NCBI GenBank assembly: GCA_013821525.1
Contig: JACDGR010000139.1
Coordinates: forward strand, 1 to 8,124
Length of the DNA stretch: 8,124 nucleotides
Origin: Actinomycetota bacterium
GTDB taxonomy: Bacteria; Actinomycetota; Thermoleophilia; Gaiellales; Gaiellaceae
Direction of reading: 5' to 3'
Notes under the pieces: generated by a model
What the model saw: only the letters and a program-made list of their open reading frames with translations
Told to the model about the DNA's origin: nothing
The model's database searches: none
Shown: positions 1 through 5,019 of the stretch, piece by piece
How the letters are laid out: each line of letters begins with the position of its first letter
Position numbering within the stretch: position 1 is the first letter of the stretch
Position numbers and translations under genes: made by a program

Positions 1-51
1 GAGAACGACGCGCTGCCGCGTCTCGAAGTCCACTACGTCCGCCAGTGTCAC
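1..51 (-). CDS. 5' fragment of a reading frame resembling the start of sigma factor region 4
   Basis: On the minus strand a GTG at 51-49 opens a frame that runs 17 codons to the window edge. It overlaps the TGA of the preceding sigma-like ORF (50-48) as GTGA, a usual translational-coupling arrangement. The visible residues end in FETRQRVVL. ECF sigma factors typically start region 4 with a run like L..LP.RQR.VL, so this looks like the missing DNA-binding half of the sigma-like protein encoded just upstream, but in a different frame. Joined, the two ORFs would read DHDAERA followed by VTLADVVDFETRQRVVL, which matches the usual linker-to-region-4 spacing. It may be a frameshifted remainder of one gene or a separately translated region 4 protein. 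Only 17 residues are visible, so an unrelated coupled gene is also possible. Confidence 0.35.
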   Translation of the reverse strand, partial: MTLADVVDFETRQRVVL

Positions 52-440
52 GCGCGCTCAGCGTCGTGATCAAGGCCCAGGACTTGACCGAGGAATCCTT
101 GGGCGCGTAGATCGGAAGTGAGTACAGAATGTGCGTCGGACGAATGCTCCGTCCTACTAGCTGCCTGTGACGCTGCGGTGTTTGCGACCGCGCAGTTGTG
201 AACGCTGCTGAGGAGCGTTCGCTCAACAGTGACGCCCTCGTACTGCCCGGGATTCCGCCAGAGCGCTAAGAAAGCGTCGTAGACGGCCTGCTCAGCCGCG
301 TCTGCTCCCTCGGCAATGTGCCGAGCGATAAATAGTGCGCGAGACTGGTACACGTCGTAGATCTCGGCGAGCGCAGCAACATCACCGCGAGCGATCCGAC
401 CTAGCGACGCGACTTGGTCAAGGTCGCCGGGCAGGTTCAC
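48..440 (-). CDS. Truncated ECF-type sigma factor, region 2 only
   Basis: This 130-residue protein starts at GTG 440-438. Residues about 20-70 look like sigma-70 region 2 of ECF factors: GDVAALAEIYDVYQSRALFIARH, then AEQAVYDAFLALWR at about 49-62, the position where the family has a D.F..LWR core-binding helix and -10 recognition surface. Region 2 binds the RNA polymerase beta-prime clamp and melts the -10 element. ECF factors are usually about 160-200 residues with a second helix-turn-helix (region 4); here the protein stops after a poorly conserved, Ser/Ala-rich tail. A region-4-like start lies in another frame directly downstream and overlaps the stop codon. No anti-sigma gene is visible. 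Base composition looks less GC-rich than in the neighbouring genes. It may be a decaying sigma gene, a frameshift artefact or a real two-piece sigma factor. Confidence 0.6.
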   Translation of the reverse strand: MNLPGDLDQVASLGRIARGDVAALAEIYDVYQSRALFIARHIAEGADAAEQAVYDAFLALWRNPGQYEGVTVERTLLSSVHNCAVANTAASQAASRTEHSSDAHSVLTSDLRAQGFLGQVLGLDHDAERA

Positions 441-448
441 AGTACGAA

Positions 449-454
449 AGTATC
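449..454 (-). promoter_or_regulatory. Candidate -10 box for leaderless transcription of the sigma-like gene
   Basis: On the minus strand GATACT (454-449) is followed by 8 nt and then the GTG start, so the transcript would begin at or next to the start codon. No Shine-Dalgarno sequence lies before this GTG. I see no convincing -35 hexamer; the spacer position is occupied by the dyad at 464-478. Confidence 0.35.
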
Positions 455-463
455 CCCACCCCG

Positions 464-478
464 CGGGTTATAAACCCG
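464..478. promoter_or_regulatory. Perfect dyad in the divergent intergenic region (possible operator)
   Basis: CGGGTT-ATA-AACCCG is a perfect 6-bp inverted repeat around a 3-bp centre. It is AT-rich in its middle within GC-rich DNA. It lies between the minus-strand sigma-like gene and the plus-strand kinase gene, about 10 bp upstream of the candidate -10 box of the sigma-like gene, where a regulator would block or assist RNA polymerase. No protein partner can be named from sequence alone. A short hairpin in RNA is the alternative reading. Confidence 0.35.
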
Positions 479-570
479 ATCCTGGTCGTCGCAGCGCCCG
501 CGAAGAGGTCACGAACAGCAAGACCACGAGCGGAAGGCGCAGCGCTGCGAGACCCGGTACTGCCCGCCGG

Positions 571-576
571 GGGAGG
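571..576 (+). promoter_or_regulatory. Ribosome binding site of the hybrid kinase
   Basis: GGGAGG, extended on its 5' side by further G residues, ends 8 nt before the ATG at 585. It is only 2 nt from the in-frame TTG at 579, which is too close, so the site selects ATG 585. A later in-frame GTG at 603 has a weaker AGAGGA upstream. Confidence 0.65.
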
Positions 577-584
577 CATTGCAC

Positions 585-1673
585 ATGAGAGGATCTTCTG
601 GCGTGAGTGAGGAGACCGAGAGCGAGTTTTTGGGGTTCGTCGCGCACGAGCTGCGTACGCCGATCACGGTGATCGTCGGGCTTGCCTCGACGCTGGTCGC
701 GCGACGTCGGGATCTGACGGACGAGCAGGTCGATGAATGCCTCGAGCGGATCCGGGAGCAGGGCAATCGGCTGGCGCGGCTGGTCGGTGATCTGCTTGAT
801 CTGGCGCAGATCGACTCCGGACGGTTCCGGGTGGCGCTCGAGCCGGTCGATCTTGCCGCCGCCGGCAGGCGCACGCTCGACGACGTGCCGCCGCCGCCGG
901 GTCATTCGGTCGAACTGGCGCTTCCCGAGGACGTGTGGGTGGTCGCAGACCCGGGCCGGCTCGAGCAGGTACTCGTGAATCTGCTCACCAACGCCTACCG
1001 CTACGGCGGCCCGAACGTTCGGCTAGGAGCGCGCCGCACTCCTGACGGTGTGTACGTCGAGGTGTTCGATGACGGCGCGGGTGTGCCGAAAAGGCTCGTT
1101 CCGACCCTGTTCGAGAAGTTCAGTCGCGATGGGAGCAAAGGCGCCGGCCTCGGGCTTGCGATCACGCGGGGGCTCGTGGACGCGTTCGGCGGACAGATTT
1201 GGTACGACGCCGATGACCGTGCAGGCGCCCGATTCAGCGTATTGTTGACCGAAGCGAATGCCGACCCGACGCGTCCGCCGGCTGCTTCGGAAACGCACGG
1301 GTGGTCAACGAACCTGCAGAAGATTCTTGTGGTCGATGACGAATCGAGCATGCGCTTCTTGATCCGCATGATCTTCGAGGCCGAGGGGTTCGAGGTGGTG
1401 GAAGCACACCACGGCACTGCGGCGCTCGAGCGTCTGAAGGAGACTCCTCGGCCGGACCTGGTGGTTACCGACCTGATGATGCCCGTGATGGGCGGGCGCG
1501 AGCTGATCGAGCGATTGCGTGCCAACCCCGAGACGGCTGAGATCCCGATCCTCGTCGTCAGCGCCAACGCGAACATAACCGTTCCCGGCGCCGACGCCGC
1601 TCTGCCCAAGCCATTCGATTCCGACGCGCTGCTCGACACCGCCCGCGCGCTCGGCAAAAGGGATGCTGCTTGA
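585..1673 (+). CDS. Soluble hybrid sensor histidine kinase (HisKA-HATPase-REC)
   Basis: This is a 362-residue cytosolic two-component protein without transmembrane segment, PAS or GAF sensor. The dimerisation/phosphoacceptor domain starts almost at once, with His21 in FVAHELRTP. The ATP-binding domain shows the N box (N132 and N136 in VNLLTNAYRYGG), G1 box DDGAGVP (162-168), F box LFEKFSR and G2 box GAGLGLAI (186-193). A linker of roughly 30 residues leads to a receiver domain from about residue 246: acidic pair D251/D252, phosphoacceptor D296 in VTDLMMP, S326 and K342 in PKPF. All key residues are present, so autophosphorylation and transfer to its own or another receiver are expected. The input signal must come from a partner protein, since no sensor domain is present; the KaiC-like ATPase encoded 22 nt downstream is the obvious candidate. 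The output after D296 is unknown because no DNA-binding domain follows. Confidence 0.92.
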   Translation: MRGSSGVSEETESEFLGFVAHELRTPITVIVGLASTLVARRRDLTDEQVDECLERIREQGNRLARLVGDLLDLAQIDSGRFRVALEPVDLAAAGRRTLDDVPPPPGHSVELALPEDVWVVADPGRLEQVLVNLLTNAYRYGGPNVRLGARRTPDGVYVEVFDDGAGVPKRLVPTLFEKFSRDGSKGAGLGLAITRGLVDAFGGQIWYDADDRAGARFSVLLTEANADPTRPPAASETHGWSTNLQKILVVDDESSMRFLIRMIFEAEGFEVVEAHHGTAALERLKETPRPDLVVTDLMMPVMGGRELIERLRANPETAEIPILVVSANANITVPGADAALPKPFDSDALLDTARALGKRDAA

Positions 1674-1699
1674 TGGGCAGAAGGGATGCCGTCTGATGG
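1653..1699 (+). repeat. 23-nt imperfect tandem duplication across the kinase/KaiC-like gene junction
   Basis: Positions 1653-1676 and 1676-1699 are two 24-nt copies sharing one G, so the period is 23. They match at 20 of 24 positions. Both begin GGCA, share AAGGGATGC in the middle and end TGATGG. The first copy holds the last codons and stop of the kinase gene (G-K-R-D-A-A-stop); the second holds the KaiC-like start codon. Because 23 is not a multiple of three, the copy moved the downstream start into another frame and left a 7-codon ORF between the genes. Before the duplication the two genes would have overlapped directly as TGATG. Confidence 0.8.
1673..1696 (+). other. Seven-codon mini-ORF linking kinase and KaiC-like gene through TGATG overlaps
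   Basis: ATG at 1673-1675 overlaps the kinase stop TGA (1671-1673) as TGATG. The frame encodes M-G-R-R-D-A-V and ends at TGA 1694-1696, which overlaps the KaiC-like ATG (1696-1698), again as TGATG. Ribosomes finishing the kinase could reinitiate here and then at the ATPase gene. The peptide itself probably has no function; its last residues echo the kinase C-terminus because of the tandem duplication. Whether it is translated is unknown. Confidence 0.3.
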
Positions 1700-3159
1700 A
1701 ACGACTCGAAACTGGTGTTCCCGAGCTTGACCTCGTCCTCGACGGTGGCTTTCCGCTTGGCTCGCTCGTCGTCTTCGCGGGCGGACCGGGGACCGGCAAG
1801 ACGATCCTCGCCCAGCAGATCTGCTTCGCCGCCGCCACCCCGGAGCACAAAGCGATCTACTACACAACGCTCGCCGAGCCGCACAACAAGCTCGTCCGCT
1901 ACCTAGAAGGCTTCGAGTTCTTCGACACGGCCGCGCTCGAGGAGCGCGTCGAGTTCATCAACCTCGGCGACCTGTTGCTGGAAGAAGGCAGTCCCGGCAG
2001 CGGCCCGCTCGGCTCGGTGATCACCGAGATCGTCCGCACCTGTTTCGAGCGCAAGCCGTGCGTAGTCGTCATTGACAGCGCCAAGGCCCTCCGCGACTTC
2101 GTCGACGCGCAGACCTTGCGCAAGCTGCTCTACGACCTGACCGGCAAGGTGGCCCACAGCAACGCGGTCGTCCTCTTCTTGGGCGAGTACGCGGAGGCGG
2201 AGATCGATAGCTCGCCCGAGTTCTCGCTCGCCGACGGGATCGTCCAGTTCGCGTATGAGGCGCGCGAGCCGGTCGACCGGCGCTGGCTGCGGATCCGCAA
2301 GCTGCGCGGCACCCGCCACCTGGCCGGGAAGCATTCGTTCCAGATCGGCGAATCGGGGATCACGGTCTACCCGCGGCTCGAGACCGTCGCGACCGACGGG
2401 GGCAACGAAGCGACGGGCGGAGCACGAATCTCCAGCGGGATCGTCAAGCTCGATGAGCTGATGAACGGCGGCATCCAAGCGGGCGACGCCACCGCCATCC
2501 AGGGGCCGTCGGGTTCAGGCAAGACGATCGCCTCTCTGCACTTCATGGTGCAGGGTCTCGAGCAGGGCGAGCGGTGCCTGTACGTGTCGTTTCAGGAGAC
2601 GCCGGCGCAGCTCGAGGAAAAGGCAGCCTCCTTCGGGTGGGACATCGCGGCGGCACGCGAGGCGGGACAGCTCGCCATTCACCATGTCCCGCCCGGCGAG
2701 CTCGACCTGGACACGATCGGCGCTGTCGTACGGGCGCAGCTCGCCGACGGTTCCGTGCGCCGGGTCGCGATCGACAGCCTCGGCGAGCTCGTGTTCGCCT
2801 CACGCGAGATCGAACGCTTCCCCGCTTTCGCGCGTGCGCTCTCCGGTACGATCCGCGCCCGCGGCGCCTCTTCTCTGATCACGAGCGAGACGACCACGCT
2901 CGGGCCGACTCCAGAGCCGCTCGCCCACCTCTCCTTCCTCTTCCACAACGTCATCCTGCTCCGCTACATCGAGATCGAATCGGAGATCCGCCGCGCGATC
3001 AGCGTGCTCAAGATGCGCGACTCGAACCACGCCAAGGGCGCCTGGGCCTACGAGATCGGCGAGCGCGGGGTCGTGATTGCCGACGAGCAGCTGGAAGGGC
3101 TGACCGGGCTGCTCGGCTGGACAGCACTTCGCGACACGCCTCCCACAGGCGCTCCCTAG
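1696..3159 (+). CDS. KaiC/RAD55-like two-domain RecA-fold ATPase
   Basis: This 487-residue protein has two tandem KaiC domains. Domain 1 has Walker A GGPGTGKT (29-36) and Walker B CVVVIDS with D127. Domain 2 has Walker A GPSGSGKT (270-277), Walker B VAIDS with D360, and the KaiC CII-like stretch ILLRYIEIESEIRRAISVLKMR followed by DSNH. Cyanobacterial KaiC is a hexameric ATPase/autokinase; many bacterial homologues serve signalling roles other than the clock. Where KaiC has a Glu-Glu pair after the core strand, this protein has Ala60-Glu61 in domain 1 and Gln300-Glu301 in domain 2. By eye the KaiC Ser431 position is Ser413, while Thr432 is Phe414. ATG 1696 is preferred: AAGGG lies 10 nt upstream and the family-like sequence (MERLETGVPELD) begins there. 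An in-frame ATG at 1663 would overlap the kinase gene but has its purine run too close. No kaiA or kaiB is nearby. Confidence 0.9.
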   Translation: MERLETGVPELDLVLDGGFPLGSLVVFAGGPGTGKTILAQQICFAAATPEHKAIYYTTLAEPHNKLVRYLEGFEFFDTAALEERVEFINLGDLLLEEGSPGSGPLGSVITEIVRTCFERKPCVVVIDSAKALRDFVDAQTLRKLLYDLTGKVAHSNAVVLFLGEYAEAEIDSSPEFSLADGIVQFAYEAREPVDRRWLRIRKLRGTRHLAGKHSFQIGESGITVYPRLETVATDGGNEATGGARISSGIVKLDELMNGGIQAGDATAIQGPSGSGKTIASLHFMVQGLEQGERCLYVSFQETPAQLEEKAASFGWDIAAAREAGQLAIHHVPPGELDLDTIGAVVRAQLADGSVRRVAIDSLGELVFASREIERFPAFARALSGTIRARGASSLITSETTTLGPTPEPLAHLSFLFHNVILLRYIEIESEIRRAISVLKMRDSNHAKGAWAYEIGERGVVIADEQLEGLTGLLGWTALRDTPPTGAP

Positions 3160-3257
3160 ACCGTATGGAGCGTGACCCGGCGCCTCGCTCGTAAGTTGGC
3201 GCGGGTTGCTGTCGCGGTTGGCGCGGCGGTAGAGCCGCAATTACGGGAGGCGCCGGT

Positions 3258-4333
3258 ATGTCTGAGGGTACGTGGGTTGGGTTGGATGTGCATGCCCGCA
3301 AGGTCGTCGCGGGTGTGTTGGATGCGGGGAGTGGCGAGGTGCGGGGCTTGCGGGCGCCGACGCTGCCGGTGGAGACGGTGGGGTGGTTGCGCCAGTTCTC
3401 GGGGCCGATCCGGGTCGCCTACGAGGCGGGCCCGACGGGGTACGGGCTCGCGCGTTGCGTGCATGGCGGCTGGGTTCGCTTGCACGGTGGCGGCGCCGTC
3501 GAAGATCCCGCGCGCGCCGGGTGACAAGGGTCAAGACCGACCGTCGCGACGCGGAGCGGCTGGCCAGGCTGCTGCGGCTCGGCGAGCTGGTCGCGGTGCG
3601 GGTGCCCGAGGCGCACGAGGAGGCGGCACGCGATCTGGTGCGTGCTCGCGAGGACACGCGCGGCGAGTTGATGCGTGCACGGCATCGCCTTTCGAAGCTG
3701 CTGTTGCGGCACGGCCTCGTTTACGACGCGAGCGCCTGGACGCTTGCCCATGACGCGTGGCTGCGGCGGCAACGGTTCGCGAGCCGGCCGCTCGCGCTCG
3801 CCTTCGATGAATCGTACGCAGCGATGCTGCAGACGAAGACGCGCCGCGACGCGCTCGACCGGGCGATCGTCGAGCTCGCCGCCGAGCCGCCGTTCGCCGA
3901 GACGGTGGGCCGGCTTTGCTGCCTGCGGGGCGTCTCGACGCTGACGGCGCTCGCGTTGACGGTCGAGCTCGGCGACTGGACGCGTTTCCGGCCGCAATCG
4001 CTCGGGCCCTTCCTGGGCCTGACCCCGAGCGAGGACTCCACCGGCGAGCGGCGTCGGCTGGGCGGGATCACCAAGACCGGCAACACGCACGCGCGCCGGC
4101 TGCTCGTCGAGGCGGCCTGGCACCAGCGTCGGCCACTGCGGGCAAGCGCAACGCTCGAGAAGCGTCGCCAAGGGCAGCCCGCCGCGGTACGCACCCGCGC
4201 CGACCAAAGCGCCCACCGCCTCCACCAACGCTGGCAGGCACTCGAGCGGCGCGGCAAGCGGCGAACGGTCGTCGCGGTCGCGGTCGCCCGAGAGCTGGCC
4301 GGCCACTGCTGGGCGCTCGCGACGATGGAGTAA
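3258..4333 (+). pseudogene. IS110 family transposase, broken by two one-base insertions
   Basis: Three frames join into one 357-residue IS110 transposase if two extra bases are removed. The first part (3258-3464) gives WVGLDVHARK with D10 and AYEAGPTGYGLAR with E56. Dropping one G at 3465/3466 continues into ACTVAAPSKIPRAPGD (to 3525). Dropping one A at 3526/3527 continues into RVKTDRRDAERLARLL, carrying D94 and D97 of the RuvC-like DEDD domain. The C-terminal Transposase_20-like domain follows, with GVSTLTALAL, LGLTPSEDSTG (S257, S260, near where the family has its catalytic serine) and ITKTGNTHARRLL. The length is normal for the family. GGGAGG at 3245-3250, 7 nt before the ATG, supports start 3258. 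As written, translation stops after 88 residues at 3522-3524, so no active transposase is made unless the indels are sequencing errors. Neither site is a classic slippery heptamer, so programmed frameshifting is unlikely. Confidence 0.85.
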
Positions 4334-4685
4334 ACCATCCCAGCGAGCAACGGCTCGGCGAGGAGAGCGCACCGGCGCACGGCGCGAGAAGCGACCCGCG
4401 GTTCAGCTACGAGCCGCCCACCGTGGCGACGCTCGATCCTAGAGAGCGGCTCCGCTTCTCAACTCGCACACCCGGTCATGCGGTCCCAACCCGCGCATAT
4501 CAGCCGCGACACGACGCGTCGACAAACGGCCGGTGCGCTTCCCCCGCCGACAAAAAGAAGGCCCGCAACCGCGGGCCTTCGAGCCGTGCCAACTTGACAA
4601 ACCTCACTCCATATCAGCTGTAGTTCCTGAGCACGTTGGTGCATGACGCACGTACGCTCTCATACCTCAGATCGGAGGAGAGTGC
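4334..4685. other. 352-nt gene-free stretch: right flank of the insertion sequence and spacer
   Basis: No convincing coding frame is present on either strand. It holds several short foldable elements: a hairpin with arms GAGAGCGG (4442-4449) and CCGCTTCTC (4452-4460), the 10-bp palindrome CGACGCGTCG (4512-4521), a strong minus-strand terminator-like hairpin (4558-4579), and a small GTGC...GCAC hairpin (4640-4651). The first 200 nt or so are probably the non-coding right end of the IS110-type element and could carry its guide RNA. The last 70 nt should contain the promoter and leader of the thioredoxin-fold gene; CATACC at 4661-4666 is a possible but weak -10 box. Confidence 0.5.
4552..4579 (-). 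terminator. Hairpin with T-tract, oriented as a minus-strand terminator
   Basis: AAGGCCCGC (4558-4566) and GCGGGCCTT (4571-4579) form a perfect 9-bp stem with a 4-nt loop. The A-run at 4552-4556 reads as a T-run just after the stem on the minus strand, the form of an intrinsic terminator. On the plus strand no T-run follows. No minus-strand gene is visible on its right, so it may be a bidirectional or inherited terminator, perhaps the original one of the kinase/KaiC-like unit before the insertion sequence arrived, or part of the element's end. Confidence 0.6.
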
Positions 4686-4985
4686 ATGTCAGACAAGCCG
4701 ACATTGTTCGTCTGTCACGGCGGCGACGACGGACCCAAGATCCATCCGTGCCGCCGGGTGCAGGAGGCATTGCGCTCTGCTTGGATCGAGTACGACAAGG
4801 TGATCGCGGCGCACGGCAGCCCGATCCCGTTTCTTCGTAAGGGCTCACGCGACGACCTGCGCGCCGCGACCGGCGATACCAAGCTGCCGGCGCTAAAGCT
4901 GCCCGACGGCACGGTGATCGCACACCCGCATGCGATCTTCGCCTGGATCGATCAACAGCACACCCTCGCGCGCACCATCGCCTGA
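4686..4985 (+). CDS. Small GST N-terminal-like thioredoxin-fold protein
   Basis: This is a 99-residue protein with the pattern of a glutathione S-transferase N-terminal (glutaredoxin-like) domain and nothing else. Strand one is TLFVCHGG (6-13). A single active-site-type Cys22 lies in HPCRRVQEAL, where glutaredoxins have CxxC and GSTs have Ser, Cys or Tyr. A cis-proline position is Pro68 in TKLPALKLPDG. The C-terminal part VIAHPHAIFAWID resembles the GST motif that contacts the gamma-glutamyl group, with His in place of the usual Glu-Ser. Full GSTs have an additional all-helical domain of about 120 residues, absent here. Actinobacteria generally use mycothiol, so the real thiol partner is open. 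A strong GGAGGAG (4674-4680) lies 5 nt before the ATG. The FabF gene follows 34 nt later, but that gene seems to have its own promoter. The fold is fairly sure; the reaction is not. Confidence 0.65.
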   Translation: MSDKPTLFVCHGGDDGPKIHPCRRVQEALRSAWIEYDKVIAAHGSPIPFLRKGSRDDLRAATGDTKLPALKLPDGTVIAHPHAIFAWIDQQHTLARTIA

Positions 4986-5006
4986 CGCGGGTCGATGAGG
5001 CGGCGG

Positions 5007-5012
5007 TAGCCT
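5007..5012 (+). promoter_or_regulatory. Candidate -10 box for leaderless transcription of the FabF gene
   Basis: TAGCCT is followed by GGATCGC and then GTG 5020, a 7-nt gap that would place the transcript start at the start codon. There is no Shine-Dalgarno sequence at usual distance, which fits a leaderless message. CTGACG at 4982-4987 could be a -35 element but the spacer would be long (19 nt). Confidence 0.45.
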
Positions 5013-5019
5013 GGATCGC

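Larger units (their letters stand above)
3160..4620 (+). mobile_element. IS110-type insertion sequence, approximate limits
   Basis: The element is defined by its DEDD transposase gene, now frameshifted; the outer limits are estimates. It begins directly after the KaiC-like stop codon (3159). A 7-bp inverted pair, TATGGAG at 3164-3170 and CTCCATA at 4607-4613, brackets about 1.45 kb, a normal size for this family, but a pair this short could be chance. IS110 elements lack long terminal repeats and make no clear target duplications; the IS1111 subgroup has short subterminal inverted repeats. The transposase has about 100 nt of non-coding DNA on its left and about 280 nt on its right. IS110-family elements encode a bridge RNA in such flanks. 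A short hairpin, GCGGC-GGTAGA-GCCGC (3223-3238), lies in the left flank. The element probably entered between the KaiC-like gene and its original downstream sequence. Confidence 0.55.

Noticed and set aside
436..473. TTCACA (436-441) and TTATAA (468-473) as a plus-strand promoter for the kinase gene
   Set aside because: The spacer would be 26 nt, far from the usual 16-19, and TTATAA is part of the dyad.
3419..4372. A 317-codon open frame on the minus strand opposite the transposase
   Set aside because: The plus strand carries clear IS110 motifs across the same region; the antisense frame is a by-product of GC-rich codon use.
3916..4623. A plus-strand open frame running past the transposase stop into the gene-free region
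   Set aside because: It is an alternative frame of the transposase gene with no ribosome site and a low-complexity Arg/Ala/Pro sequence.
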